Assembly (NCBI GenBank): GCA_018883325.1
Contig: VEQH01000044.1
Span: 1-36,846, forward strand
Origin: Flavobacteriales bacterium
GTDB lineage: Bacteria > Bacteroidota > Bacteroidia > Flavobacteriales_D > Crocinitomicaceae
DNA length: 36,846 nucleotides
Direction of reading: 5' to 3'
Program-made: the position numbers and the translations under genes
Notes under the pieces: model-generated
Told to the model about the DNA's origin: nothing
Database searches by the model: none
The model's input: the letters and a program-made list of their open reading frames with translations, nothing else
Shown: one piece after another, positions 23,821 to 32,941 of the stretch
How the letters are laid out: every line of letters starts with the position of its first letter
Position numbering within the stretch: position 1 is the stretch's first letter

Positions 23821-24684
23821 CTAGAATAAATGTTTCTCTGCGTGATATGAAGAACGAACCAATGGACCACTTTCGACATAGCGAAAACCCATTTTCAATC
23901 CTTCTTCTTTGTAGAAATCAAACTGTTCTGGTGTTATAAATTCTGCAACTGGTAAATGTTTTAATGTTGGTTGCAAATATTGACCTAAAGTTAAAATATC
24001 AACTCCAACTGCTACTAAATCCTGCATTGTTTCAAGAACTTCAGCAGGTGTTTCACCTAAACCAAGCATTACCCCGGATTTTGTTCGCATTCCTCCTTTT
24101 TTCAAACGAAACAAAACTTCCAAACTTCGGTCGTATTTTGCTTGAATGCGCACTTGCTTTGTTAATCTTCTAACCGTTTCCAAGTTATGAGAAACAATTT
24201 CAGGTGCTACATCTATGATTACTTGTAAATTTTCCCATTTTCCAGCAAAATCTGGAATCAAGGTTTCCATCGTCGTTTGTGGTGACTGTTGACGAATAGC
24301 TCGGACAGTTTGCGCCCAAATCTCTGCTCCTCCGTCTTTCAAATCATCACGGTCCACAGAAGTAATAACAGCGTGTTTTACACCCATAATTTTCACACTG
24401 TTCGCAACTCGTCCTGGTTCGAATATGTCAACAGCTTCAGGTTTACCCGTTTTGACGGCACAAAAACCGCAAGAACGTGTACAAATATTTCCTAAAATCA
24501 TAAAAGTTGCTGTTCCCTCCCCCCAACATTCACCCATATTTGGGCAACTTCCGCTTTCGCAAATGGTGTGTAATTTGTGTTCATCAACCAATCCGCGAAC
24601 TTTTTTATAGTTCTCTCCTGTTGGCAATTTAACACGAAGCCACTTCGGTTTTTTTATTTTTGTTGTCGTTGTTTCGTTTTCCAT
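23821..24684 (-). CDS. lipA: lipoyl synthase
   Basis: 287 residues, normal length. A radical-SAM enzyme that inserts two sulfurs in octanoyl groups on lipoyl domains of 2-oxoacid dehydrogenases and the glycine cleavage H protein. The auxiliary 4Fe-4S cluster motif is Cys42, Cys47 and Cys53 ([12 protein letters not shown]), and the SAM-cluster motif is Cys68, Cys72 and Cys75 (CTRSCGFC). Other family blocks are [18 protein letters not shown] and [11 protein letters not shown], with the C-terminal RSSYHAE containing the conserved Arg-Ser. It lies 27 bp downstream of the acyltransferase gene on the same strand, a plausible two-gene operon. Confidence 0.97.
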   Translation of the reverse strand: MENETTTTKIKKPKWLRVKLPTGENYKKVRGLVDEHKLHTICESGSCPNMGECWGEGTATFMILGNICTRSCGFCAVKTGKPEAVDIFEPGRVANSVKIMGVKHAVITSVDRDDLKDGGAEIWAQTVRAIRQQSPQTTMETLIPDFAGKWENLQVIIDVAPEIVSHNLETVRRLTKQVRIQAKYDRSLEVLFRLKKGGMRTKSGVMLGLGETPAEVLETMQDLVAVGVDILTLGQYLQPTLKHLPVAEFITPEQFDFYKEEGLKMGFRYVESGPLVRSSYHAEKHLF

Positions 24685-24711
24685 TTTTAGTTCTTTCAGT
24701 AAAAGAAAATA

Positions 24712-26031
24712 TTAAAATTTGGGTACAATTTGTTGAATTCGCTCTTCTAAAATTTGACGCATTTTCATCAATTCATTTGTATCCATTCGTTTTATTTTCG
24801 ACATTCTAACAAATTGATTGATTTTTAGTTTTATGCTTACAAAACTAAGCCAAAAGAAACTAATTGCGACAAAATAAATTAGTCCAATCCAAAAGGGTTG
24901 ATTTAAGTAATTTGTCAAAATAATCACAATTGGAACGTTGAATAAACTGAAAATAAACAATCCTAAAATCATTTTGGTGGAGCCCCAAAAAACTGAACGC
25001 TTAAACTTTTTCTCAACGAAATTCTTGACAAAACGATAAGGTAAATAACAATGGAAAACACCTAAAATTGCAAAAGGTAAAAGTGCGATGATTGCTATTA
25101 AATTTAAAAAGCCATTGTAAGAATTATCTTTTTTTGCTTTTAAGTCACAATCTAATATTTCAACTTTTTTCAGTTTCTCAAAATAAGTAGAAAGTTCCCA
25201 TTTTAAATTTTCAATTTCATGTGGAATTGTTTCATTAAACGTATTTAACCAATTCGCTAAGTTTTTAGAATACTTCCATCTTTGCTCTAAAGTCAACGTT
25301 TTATCATAAGTCAAATAATTCATTCCTTTGTTAGAAATTATCATGATTTGCTCATGAAATTCGCTCCAATCTTCGCGTTCAATGTGTGTGATTTGAGCCT
25401 TCATTAGCTCATCAACTTTCGCTGTTAAATTTGTAATAACTTCATACGAATTAGATTCATATTCAGCTCTGTAATCATTTAAACAAATTGAATCTGAATT
25501 CGAAATCAACACTTCACTTCGCATTGCATTTGGGTACGTGTAGTTACAACCAACTGCTGAAATGTAAACTTTTTCTTTCCAATCAGTCGCTTCGAGTGCA
25601 ATAAACCCAATTCGAACTGCACCTTTTTTTATTGGTTTTAATCTTCTAATAAAAACATCATCAGTTAAGCCTTCTGGGTAAATCAACAAATTCTTTTTGG
25701 CTGCAAGTGCATCTGTACATTTTTGAAAAATCTCTGCATTCTTTTCCTTTGTATCTACGCCATCTTGTTGACGATAAATCGGTAACATGTGAAAAGCCCA
25801 TAGAAAAGGTTTTGAGAAAGTGGTAAATACATCAGAACGGGTCATGAAATAAAGGACAGCCTTATTATTTGTTGCCACAACCAATGGATCCATAAAAGAA
25901 GCTGCATGATTTCCAGCGTAAATTGTTCGATTAAAAATGGACTTTGGTTTGTTTACTGAAACAATTCTTTTGTAGAAAAGAAAAACAGCAAGTTTTACGA
26001 AGGGAAAAAGTAAAAGATATAAAATACGCAT
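24712..26031 (-). CDS. PlsC-like 1-acylglycerol-3-phosphate acyltransferase with C-terminal membrane domain
   Basis: 439 residues. The acyltransferase signature NHAASFMDP (H-x4-D, near residue 43) and the substrate-binding YPEGLTDD are clear, with KPIKKGAVRIGF following. There is an N-terminal hydrophobic segment and three predicted membrane helices between about 310 and 410 (FLNLIAIIALLPFAILGVF; KMILGLFIFSLFNVPIVIIL; IGLIYFVAISFFWLSFVSI). It is much longer than core PlsC (about 240 residues), with an extra helical region between. Likely role: acylation in phospholipid or ornithine/glycine-lipid synthesis. lipA follows. TAATTTCG lies 5 nt from the ATG. Confidence 0.88.
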   Translation of the reverse strand: MRILYLLLFPFVKLAVFLFYKRIVSVNKPKSIFNRTIYAGNHAASFMDPLVVATNNKAVLYFMTRSDVFTTFSKPFLWAFHMLPIYRQQDGVDTKEKNAEIFQKCTDALAAKKNLLIYPEGLTDDVFIRRLKPIKKGAVRIGFIALEATDWKEKVYISAVGCNYTYPNAMRSEVLISNSDSICLNDYRAEYESNSYEVITNLTAKVDELMKAQITHIEREDWSEFHEQIMIISNKGMNYLTYDKTLTLEQRWKYSKNLANWLNTFNETIPHEIENLKWELSTYFEKLKKVEILDCDLKAKKDNSYNGFLNLIAIIALLPFAILGVFHCYLPYRFVKNFVEKKFKRSVFWGSTKMILGLFIFSLFNVPIVIILTNYLNQPFWIGLIYFVAISFFWLSFVSIKLKINQFVRMSKIKRMDTNELMKMRQILEERIQQIVPKF

Positions 26032-26036
26032 GATTG

Positions 26037-26044
26037 CGAAATTA
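26037..26044 (-). promoter_or_regulatory. degenerate -7 element of the acyltransferase gene
   Basis: TAATTTCG on the minus strand is one base off TAnnTTTG and is separated from the ATG by 5 nt. Confidence 0.3.
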
Positions 26045-26125
26045 GTAAAATTCGCTTGGTCTGTTTTAACAATTAAACGACTAATAACTTTTTTTAGATT
26101 GAATTTTTAGAAGTGTCCGAAACTT

Positions 26126-26133
26126 TAATTTCG
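26126..26133 (+). promoter_or_regulatory. degenerate -7 element of ddl
   Basis: TAATTTCG is one base off TAnnTTTG and lies 19 nt upstream of the ddl ATG. Confidence 0.3.
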
Positions 26134-26152
26134 TGAGGTAATTAAAAAGCTA

Positions 26153-27121
26153 ATGAAAAATCTAGGTTTATTTTGCGGTGGACTATCTTCTGAATTTGAT
26201 ATTTCCATAAAAAGTGCGAACACAATTAAGGCACATTTTCCAAATTCTTTTGTGGTTTACAAAATAATTGTGAGCGAAACAAGTTGGGAAGTGGAAACTG
26301 AAACGGGAAATACGCCATTTGATTTAAACGATTTTTCATTCAATGTAAATGGCGAAATCCAAAAAATTGATTTAGGATTAGTTTACATTCACGGTAATCC
26401 TGGAGAAAATGGAAAAATTCAAGCATTGCTAGACATTCAGAAAATTCCTTATCTAAATTCTGGTGTTTTAGCTTCTTCGCTTTCTTTTGATAAATGGTAT
26501 TGCAACCAATTCTTGAAATCATTTGGGATTCCTGTTGCGAAATCCTTGTTTTTAAATTCAATTGATCAGTATTCTAATGAAGAAATCGTTGAAGCACTTG
26601 GGTTACCTGTTTTTGTAAAACCATCTGATTCAGGCTCGAGTTATGGCATTTCAAAAGTGAAAGAAATCGGTCAATTAAATGCTGCTTTAACAACTGCTTT
26701 CAAAGAAGGTCAAACTGTTGTAATCGAATCGTTTTTAGACGGTACAGAGGTTACTTGTGGTGTTTACAGAACGAAAAATGGTTTACACGCTTTGCCTTTG
26801 ACAGAAATTTGTTCCGAAAATGAATTCTTTGATTATGAAGCAAAATACAATGGAAAATCTCAGGAAATTACGCCTGCTCGTGTTGCTGATGAATTGAAAT
26901 TAAAAGTGCAAGCGCAAGCAAAAAATGTTTATCAGTTACTTCAATTGAAATCCATTGCTCGAATCGATTTTATGGTTGTTAACGGCATTCCGCATGTGAT
27001 TGAAGTAAATACAACTCCTGGATTTTCACCAGCAAGTATTGTTCCTCAAATGATTAAAGCGGACAATAATTCTATCACGAATTTTTGGCAAGAAATTTTG
27101 GAGGTTGAGTTTTTGAAGTGA
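26153..27121 (+). CDS. ddl: D-alanine--D-alanine ligase
   Basis: 322 residues. An ATP-grasp enzyme making the D-Ala-D-Ala dipeptide for peptidoglycan precursors. GLFCGGLSSEFDISIKSA is the N-terminal substrate loop with the conserved Glu. VFVKPSDSGSSYGISKV is the ATP-binding lysine and glycine-rich loop. IARIDFMVVNGIPHVIEVN with NTTPGFSPASIVPQM carries the metal-binding Asp, Glu and Asn. The usual family wording at the end is NTLPGMT, so TTPGFS is a conservative variant. It stands alone and away from the mur cluster, convergent with the receptor gene at 16 bp. Confidence 0.95.
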   Translation: MKNLGLFCGGLSSEFDISIKSANTIKAHFPNSFVVYKIIVSETSWEVETETGNTPFDLNDFSFNVNGEIQKIDLGLVYIHGNPGENGKIQALLDIQKIPYLNSGVLASSLSFDKWYCNQFLKSFGIPVAKSLFLNSIDQYSNEEIVEALGLPVFVKPSDSGSSYGISKVKEIGQLNAALTTAFKEGQTVVIESFLDGTEVTCGVYRTKNGLHALPLTEICSENEFFDYEAKYNGKSQEITPARVADELKLKVQAQAKNVYQLLQLKSIARIDFMVVNGIPHVIEVNTTPGFSPASIVPQMIKADNNSITNFWQEILEVEFLK

Positions 27122-27137
27122 TTTTTTAAGCTTCGCT

Positions 27138-29600
27138 TTAGAAATTCAAAATCAATTTAACGCATAGATTTCTTCCCATACTGTAAATTCCACGTTTATT
27201 GTTGGGTGTCTGTTGGTAGTTTTCAAAGTACTTCAAACGACTTAAATGGGATTGAAAAGCAGTATCAAAAATATTATTTGCTTGAAATTGTAATTGTGCA
27301 GTTTTGGATTTAAAATATTTTAATTCTAACGCCAATTGAAAATTAAAAAGTGAATAAGCTGGCGTTGCTGTTTCCGAGTTGTTTTCTGCTAAATAGCGAT
27401 TTTGTTTTGCATTAAATTCATACTCAAAAACGGGACGAATGCTTTTCAGAAATGCGTTTTTCAATTCAAACGAATAAGCTGCATTGATAAGTAAACGAGC
27501 AGGAGGAATCAATGATAAATATTCTCCTTGAATTCCTTTATTGCGGTATTTCTCTTCGCGATTAAATCCATAAACGCAACTGAAACTTCCATTTACGGTC
27601 AGTCCTTTAATTTTTTCAGGATGAAAAGCAAGCCAAGTTTCAAAACCATACAAATGCGCTTTTGCCTGTTTGTATTGATACGTTCGATTTCCTTGCGCAT
27701 CGACTAAAGGTTGATTATTGGAATCTGCAACCAAGGCTAAATAAATGAAATTCTGAATGTTATTATTGAAAATACTAATTTCTCCACTGAAATTTCTTGT
27801 ATTCAAGAGTAAGGCAATGTCTTCTTGTAATGAAAATTCTGAAACGAAATTTCGGTTGCCCAAATAAATCAATCGAGCACCAGGATCTAGACCATTGGAG
27901 GCAATCTCTGTAATGTTTGGCGCACGAAATCCTCGACCGATATTTGCTTTGACTGTCCATTTTTGATTGATAAAATAGGATAGTCCAATGCTTGCTGACA
28001 GTCCTTGGAAAACTTTAGAATAACTTAGGAATTGAAGTGTTGCGCCTAAAGTATCAAGTCCAGTTACGTGTGTATCAAAACCGGTAAGTGAATCATTTTG
28101 AACATAAAAATCATCAAAATTTATTGTCCGAATGTCATTACGAATTCCTCCACAAATCGAGAATTTATTTTTTTTCCATTTGGAATAAGCAAAAATTCCA
28201 CCGTCAAAAAGTTGGTAATTCGGAATTGTAAAACTTGTCGCTGCCTGATTTTCATTGAATTGATAAACACCATTCATTCCTAAAAAGGTTTCTACATTTT
28301 TTACAATTGGAAAACTGTATTTCAAATGGTAATTCGCTGTGTTTAACCTTAAGGAAAGTCCAGCTAAATCAGGCGTTTCTGGTTGATTGAACTCTTTTCT
28401 CCTATTTTGTTGAAAGCCCAAAGAATAATCTAAACTTCCTTTTTTCAACTTAAAATCGCCCAATGAATACAGTCTAAAATGTTGAATATGCTGGTGGATT
28501 TTAGCAATTTTATACGAATTCAAATCTTCAACTGAAACGATTGGACGTAATTCCAAAATATCTGCTGCGCCATTAAAAATTTGTTGCGTAAACTGACGAG
28601 TCAAAGAATCTCTACTTCCGTCAGGAATTCCTTGTTGATTGTCGTAAAAACTTGCATTAATGCTTAAAATTGCTTTTTCTGTTGCGTAACCAATAAAAGA
28701 AGAAATATTCTTCTCGTTGAAATTGGTATTAAAAACTTTTCCATCGATTGCATTTTGATAATTACTTGCCAAACGCCAAGAACTTCGCAAAGCAAATGAC
28801 CATTTATTTTTAACAATACTCCATCGCAATCCATTTCCAATCAACTTATTATTGCTTTGAAATTCAGAAATATAACGACCTTCTACCCCATTTTTAGGTT
28901 TTGGTTTGAATGGGAAAAGACTTACAACTCCTGCAAGTGCATCTGTTCCAAACATCAAACTCGCTGGACCTTTAATCACTTCAGCATTTTGAATATCGTA
29001 AGCATCCACCTCAATTCCGTGCTCGTCGCCCCATTGTTGTCCTTCTTGGCGAATTCCATCGTATAAGGTCAAAACACGATTATAACCTAAACCTCGAATG
29101 AACGGTTTTGAAACATTTGGACCCGATTTTACACTTGTTAGTCCAGGCGTATTTTTCGATAAAACATCTATAATATTACTTTCGGAAGTGCGGTCGATTG
29201 TTTTTTCATTCACCACATAAATTGCCACTGGATTTTCTTTGTCCAATAGCTTTTTGGAAAATACTTTAACCGTGATTGTTGGTAAGTTCACCATGTAAAC
29301 CTCCAATTCAATTTCATTCAAATTAATTGTGACTTGATTGACAAGAATTGGAATTTCTTTGCTTACAAATCCCGAGCAACTTATGCGCAATTGATAGTTT
29401 CCAAAAGGAACTCCAGTTAATTTAAAGGAACCATCTGAATTAGAAGTGGTGAAAAATTTAGTTTCTTTCAATCCGATTGTTGCAAATTCAATCGGTGTTT
29501 TGTTGTTTGAAAGAATTTTTCCGCTTATTTCTGCTTGTTGAGCAATCAAATTGAAAGCCGAAGTTATACAAAATAAAAAGGCTAAGCAACTTATTTTCAT
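27138..29600 (-). CDS. TonB-dependent outer-membrane receptor, probable metal uptake
   Basis: 820 residues. Signal peptide MKISCLAFLFCITSAFNLIA; then a carboxypeptidase-regulatory-like domain (about 24-108: ISGKILSNNKTPIEFATIGL); then the plug (about 120-245), with RVLTLYDGIRQEGQQWGDEH and EVIKGPASLMFGTDALAGVV; then a 22-strand-type barrel ending in CVKLILNF. The plug loop GQQWGDEHGIEVD resembles those of small-metal or metallophore receptors. The promoter contains two operator-like palindromes of the DtxR/MntR kind, so I infer repression by iron or manganese. Ligand identity is open; zinc and haem are alternatives. No TonB or transporter gene is adjacent. Confidence 0.92.
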   Translation of the reverse strand: MKISCLAFLFCITSAFNLIAQQAEISGKILSNNKTPIEFATIGLKETKFFTTSNSDGSFKLTGVPFGNYQLRISCSGFVSKEIPILVNQVTINLNEIELEVYMVNLPTITVKVFSKKLLDKENPVAIYVVNEKTIDRTSESNIIDVLSKNTPGLTSVKSGPNVSKPFIRGLGYNRVLTLYDGIRQEGQQWGDEHGIEVDAYDIQNAEVIKGPASLMFGTDALAGVVSLFPFKPKPKNGVEGRYISEFQSNNKLIGNGLRWSIVKNKWSFALRSSWRLASNYQNAIDGKVFNTNFNEKNISSFIGYATEKAILSINASFYDNQQGIPDGSRDSLTRQFTQQIFNGAADILELRPIVSVEDLNSYKIAKIHQHIQHFRLYSLGDFKLKKGSLDYSLGFQQNRRKEFNQPETPDLAGLSLRLNTANYHLKYSFPIVKNVETFLGMNGVYQFNENQAATSFTIPNYQLFDGGIFAYSKWKKNKFSICGGIRNDIRTINFDDFYVQNDSLTGFDTHVTGLDTLGATLQFLSYSKVFQGLSASIGLSYFINQKWTVKANIGRGFRAPNITEIASNGLDPGARLIYLGNRNFVSEFSLQEDIALLLNTRNFSGEISIFNNNIQNFIYLALVADSNNQPLVDAQGNRTYQYKQAKAHLYGFETWLAFHPEKIKGLTVNGSFSCVYGFNREEKYRNKGIQGEYLSLIPPARLLINAAYSFELKNAFLKSIRPVFEYEFNAKQNRYLAENNSETATPAYSLFNFQLALELKYFKSKTAQLQFQANNIFDTAFQSHLSRLKYFENYQQTPNNKRGIYSMGRNLCVKLILNF

Positions 29601-29622
29601 GCTGTTTTGTGATTTTCGTGTA

Positions 29623-29654
29623 CAAATATAAAAAAGTTAGATTAACCTAACAAA
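29623..29654 (-). promoter_or_regulatory. promoter of the TonB-dependent receptor gene
   Basis: On the minus strand TTTG (29654-29651), 20 nt, then TATATTTG (29630-29623): a full match to TTTG-N19-21-TAnnTTTG. Transcription should begin near 29618, leaving a leader of under 20 nt before the ATG at 29600. Confidence 0.8.
29636..29651. promoter_or_regulatory. operator 1, DtxR/MntR-like palindrome
   Basis: GTTAGATTAACCTAAC reads nearly the same on both strands (one mismatched pair) and resembles the TTAGGTTAGSCTAACCTAA iron box and the MntR-type TTTAGGTTAACCTAAA. It fills the spacer between the -33 and -7 elements, so a bound repressor would block RNA polymerase. Confidence 0.65.
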
Positions 29655-29659
29655 TAAAA

Positions 29660-29675
29660 GTTAGATTAGTCTAAT
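29660..29675. promoter_or_regulatory. operator 2, DtxR/MntR-like palindrome
   Basis: GTTAGATTAGTCTAAT repeats operator 1 with 12 of 16 bases identical and starts 24 bp from it, just upstream of the -33 element. TTAG and CTAA arms are intact. Confidence 0.6.
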
Positions 29676-29774
29676 AAAAAAATAAAACAATTAAAAAACA
29701 AAGATTCAACTAGATTTTTGGTTAAACAACACAAGCGTCAAATCGAGAAAATCTAAAAAGTTCTTTTCTTTCCT

Positions 29775-29782
29775 TAGCTTTG
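29775..29782 (+). promoter_or_regulatory. -7 promoter element of the DEAD-box helicase gene
   Basis: TAGCTTTG matches TAnnTTTG and lies 13 nt before the ATG. No -33 element was recognised. Confidence 0.45.
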
Positions 29783-29795
29783 CAGAAATTTTTCC

Positions 29796-31118
29796 ATGAC
29801 ATTTCGTGATTTAAACTTAAAAAAACAACTTTGGAACGCCTTAGATGATTTGGGCTACACAACTCCCACAACGATTCAAGCAGCAAGTTTCAATGTGATG
29901 ATGTCTGGTCAAGATACGATTGGGATTGCTCAAACGGGAACTGGAAAAACACTTGCTTATCTCCTACCTTGTTTGAACATGTGGAAATTTTCTAAAGAAC
30001 CTCATCCACAAATTTTGATTATTGTTCCGACACGTGAATTAGTAACACAGATTGTTTCTGAAATTGAAAAATTGATAAGCTACATGAACGTTGCTGTTGG
30101 CGGAGTTTACGGTGGAACGAATATGAACACACAAATCGCAATGGTTTTACAAGGTTTGGATATTGTCGTTGGAACGCCTGGAAGAATCCTTGACTTGCTT
30201 ACAAATGGTTCGCTTCAACTTAAAAAAATTACAAAATTAGTTGTGGATGAAGTGGACGAAACCTTGAGTTTAGGATTTCGCCACCAATTATTACGCATCT
30301 TTGATTTTTTACCTGCAAAGCGTCAGAATATGGTTTTTTCTGCCACATTATCAGCGGAAGTAAGCGACTTTTTGGATGCAAATTTTACAGCTCCCGTTCG
30401 CGTTGAAGCGGCTCGTTCAGGCACTGCCTTGACGCAAATCGATCAAATTGGCTACCGCGTTCCCAATTTTCTTTCGAAAGTTGAACTTTTGAAATACCTA
30501 CTAGAAAATACAGGAGCTGACTCTAAAGTATTGATTTTCGTTTCTTCTCGTGCCTTAGCCGATTTACTTTTTGAACAGCTTGAAGCTATATTTGGAGAAA
30601 CCCTTGGCGTAATTCACTCGAACAAAGCACAAAATTCACGCTTCAAAAGTGTTCAAGATTTTCAAGTTGGTGTTCACCGAATTTTAATTGCAACTGATTT
30701 GATTGCACGTGGAATTGACGTCTCTGATGTTTCTCACGTAATCAACTTCGACATACCCGAAATTCCTGAAAATTACATTCACCGAATTGGTAGAACTGGT
30801 CGTGCTGACAAAAACGGAAACGCTATCACTTTTGTAAGTGAAAAAGATGCGCAATCGCTTGCTGAAATTGAAGCACTGATGCGTCAAAAACTTCCTTTTG
30901 CAGCGGTTCCAGAAACAATTGAGTTTTCAAGTGTATTGTTGGAATTTGAAAAACCTAAACCCGAATCAACTGGTAAAATTGTCAAATTGGCTCGTCCAGA
31001 TGATGTTGGTCCTGCTTTTCACGAGAAAAAACTAAAAAATAAAAAAGTCAATGTTCGCTACAACCACAAAAAAGCGATGATGGATAAATATGGAAAACCA
31101 AAGCGAAAAAGGAGTTAG
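29796..31118 (+). CDS. DEAD-box family ATP-dependent RNA helicase
   Basis: 440 residues. Q motif TTPTTIQ, Walker A AQTGTGKT (45-52), Ia PTREL, TPGRILDLL, motif II at 151-154 reading DEVD in place of DEAD, SAT, and the C-terminal motifs LIATDLIARGIDVSDVSHVI and HRIGRTGRADKNG. The family unwinds short RNA duplexes in ribosome assembly or mRNA decay. The C-terminal 60 residues are basic (FHEKKLKNKKVNVRYNHKK, PKRKRS), which suits non-specific RNA tethering. The DEVD change keeps both catalytic acidic residues, so activity is expected. It is divergent from the TonB-dependent receptor gene. Confidence 0.93.
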   Translation: MTFRDLNLKKQLWNALDDLGYTTPTTIQAASFNVMMSGQDTIGIAQTGTGKTLAYLLPCLNMWKFSKEPHPQILIIVPTRELVTQIVSEIEKLISYMNVAVGGVYGGTNMNTQIAMVLQGLDIVVGTPGRILDLLTNGSLQLKKITKLVVDEVDETLSLGFRHQLLRIFDFLPAKRQNMVFSATLSAEVSDFLDANFTAPVRVEAARSGTALTQIDQIGYRVPNFLSKVELLKYLLENTGADSKVLIFVSSRALADLLFEQLEAIFGETLGVIHSNKAQNSRFKSVQDFQVGVHRILIATDLIARGIDVSDVSHVINFDIPEIPENYIHRIGRTGRADKNGNAITFVSEKDAQSLAEIEALMRQKLPFAAVPETIEFSSVLLEFEKPKPESTGKIVKLARPDDVGPAFHEKKLKNKKVNVRYNHKKAMMDKYGKPKRKRS

Positions 31119-31385
31119 ATTCATATTTTAGCTTTTAGCTATTCCTTTTCTTTCTTGAACCTTCCAATTCAATCAATTTATTGAGTACTCAAAAATTTTT
31201 ATTAGGTTTGAGCGTATTTAAAATTCAACTAATCTCTTTGTTATGCTTCTTTTGGCTTGCGAATTCGTTGTTTTTTTTCGTCAGAACTATTTCATTTTGA
31301 CAACAAAATCTGCCTTTTCTCATTCAAAAATAAACTGAAACAAATTCGTATTATAAAATTTAAATAGGCTCTAAAAAAATAGCAA

Positions 31386-32291
31386 ATGAAGTACAGTTTA
31401 GTAATTCCAGTTTACAATAATTCAAAAGGAATTACAGATTTGTATGACGCTATTTCTTCTTTTTTCAAAACGAATTTGGTGGAATTTATTTTTGTTGATG
31501 ATTTCAGCCAAGATTCAAGTTGGGAAGAATTGAAAAAAATCAGAGCTAAAGACCAACGTTGCAAAATCATACGACTTTCAAAAAATTTTGGTCAACATGC
31601 TGCAACGCTGTGTGGTTTCGCAGAATCTAAAGGTGAATTTGTGTTAACCCTTGATGACGACTTAGAAGTTTTACCTACTGAATTTCAAAAGTTAATTGAC
31701 AAACAAGAAATTACAAAAGCAAAAGTTGTTTACGGCGAATACAAACAAGAGGAATCTACCTTTAAACGACTTTTGAAAAATATTTACAAACGAGCATCAA
31801 AACTTGAAGGAGCGAAAAAAGGTCGCGGAAGTAGCTTTCGATTGATTGAAGGAGAAATTGCAAGAAAATTAGCTGACAACCACAAACAATTTGTTTTTAT
31901 CGATGAATTTTTATTGTGGTACACACATGAAATTGAATTTGTTGCAGTCACAAATAATCCTTCTGCTTTGAGAAAATCGCGCTACAAAACAAAAGGTTTG
32001 ATAAGAACAACTGCAAACGTTGTTATGTATTCAACTGCAATACCTTTGAAGGCGGTTACCTTTACAGGTTTTTCGTTGGCGGCAATCAATTTTCTCATCG
32101 GAATTTTCTTCCTTCGCAAATATTTTATCGATAAAATTGAAATTAAAGGATTTACCTCTTTAATTGTAAGCATCTTATTTTCAACAGGTTTAATCATTTT
32201 TTGCATCGGTGTGATTGCCCAATATATGCGAGCGATTTTGACAAATCTAAACAACGCACCTACCTACCATATTTCTGATAAAGAATGCTAA
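31386..32291 (+). CDS. GtrB/DPM-like family 2 glycosyltransferase
   Basis: 301 residues. A GT-A fold domain with FVDDFSQDSSWEEL (Asp38/Asp39) and LTLDDDLEVLP (Asp90-92, DXD-type metal and nucleotide binding), then two C-terminal membrane helices (about 220-245 and 258-285: FTGFSLAAINFLIGIFFL; GLIIFCIGVIAQYMRAIL). This arrangement is that of enzymes such as GtrB, ArnC and dolichyl-phosphate mannose synthase, which load a sugar on a polyprenyl phosphate for transfer outside the membrane. The sugar and final acceptor are unknown. Its stop overlaps the next start by 7 bp. The 267 bp upstream (31119-31385) show no gene or strong signal. Confidence 0.9.
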   Translation: MKYSLVIPVYNNSKGITDLYDAISSFFKTNLVEFIFVDDFSQDSSWEELKKIRAKDQRCKIIRLSKNFGQHAATLCGFAESKGEFVLTLDDDLEVLPTEFQKLIDKQEITKAKVVYGEYKQEESTFKRLLKNIYKRASKLEGAKKGRGSSFRLIEGEIARKLADNHKQFVFIDEFLLWYTHEIEFVAVTNNPSALRKSRYKTKGLIRTTANVVMYSTAIPLKAVTFTGFSLAAINFLIGIFFLRKYFIDKIEIKGFTSLIVSILFSTGLIIFCIGVIAQYMRAILTNLNNAPTYHISDKEC

Positions 32292-32941
32292 TACTGGAAC
32301 AATTTGATGTAAGATTGATTCGATTGAGAGAAGAAGACCTCGAATTAATTCGTTCTTGGCGAAACGCAGCGCATGTCGTCAATCAAATGATTTACAGAGA
32401 ATACATCACTCCAGAAATGCAACAATCTTGGTTTCAAACGATTAATAACAAATACAATTATTACTTTGTTATAGAATTTGAAGGAAAGAAAGTTGGTTTG
32501 ATAAATGCCAAAAACTATAATCCTGAAATCGGTTTTGGTGAAGGTGGAATTTTCATCGGTGAACCTGATTTCGAACATTCTTTCGCTGCCGTTTATGCTT
32601 CCTTGACTTTGCTCAATTTCGTTTTTCACATGATGACAAGCATTGAAGTTTCGCGCATTCGAATTCTGAAAGATAACGTTCGAGCGATTCAATACAATAA
32701 AATGTTGGGTTATGAATTATTGCAAAATCAAGAAAACACTGAAAATCAATTGTATGCACTAACAAAAGAGCGCTACAAAAAACAAGGATTAAAGCTAAAT
32801 AAAGCGGCGAGTCTTTTTTGTTCGGGTTCTAATTTGATGAAACTTTCAGGAACTCCCTCCGAAAATAACTTGGACGAAATCAATCAATTATTACTTAATC
32901 AAACTCCTCCAATGGCAATCGACGGTCTTGATAAAATTTAA
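32285..32941 (+). CDS. GNAT-family N-acetyltransferase
   Basis: 218 residues. The opening VRLIRLREEDLELIRSWRNA is typical of the RimJ/PseH-type GNAT fold, and RILKDNVRAIQYNKMLGYEL is the C-terminal motif B (acetyl-CoA contact helix with Asn and Tyr). Residues about 150-218 form an extra, poorly conserved tail. Coupled to the glycosyltransferase by a 7-bp overlap, so the likely acceptor is an amino sugar (as for PseH) or a protein amino group; this is inference. The last 47 bp overlap the 3' end of the opposite-strand hydroxylase gene. Confidence 0.85.
   Translation: MLILEQFDVRLIRLREEDLELIRSWRNAAHVVNQMIYREYITPEMQQSWFQTINNKYNYYFVIEFEGKKVGLINAKNYNPEIGFGEGGIFIGEPDFEHSFAAVYASLTLLNFVFHMMTSIEVSRIRILKDNVRAIQYNKMLGYELLQNQENTENQLYALTKERYKKQGLKLNKAASLFCSGSNLMKLSGTPSENNLDEINQLLLNQTPPMAIDGLDKI

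Noticed and set aside
27122..27137. Bidirectional terminator between ddl and the receptor gene
   Set aside because: The AAGC/GCTT stem has only 4 bp with a T tract on one side, too weak to claim.
29786..31118. Inactive helicase because motif II is DEVD
   Set aside because: Both acidic residues required for metal and water positioning are kept and all other motifs are intact; DEVD occurs in active relatives.
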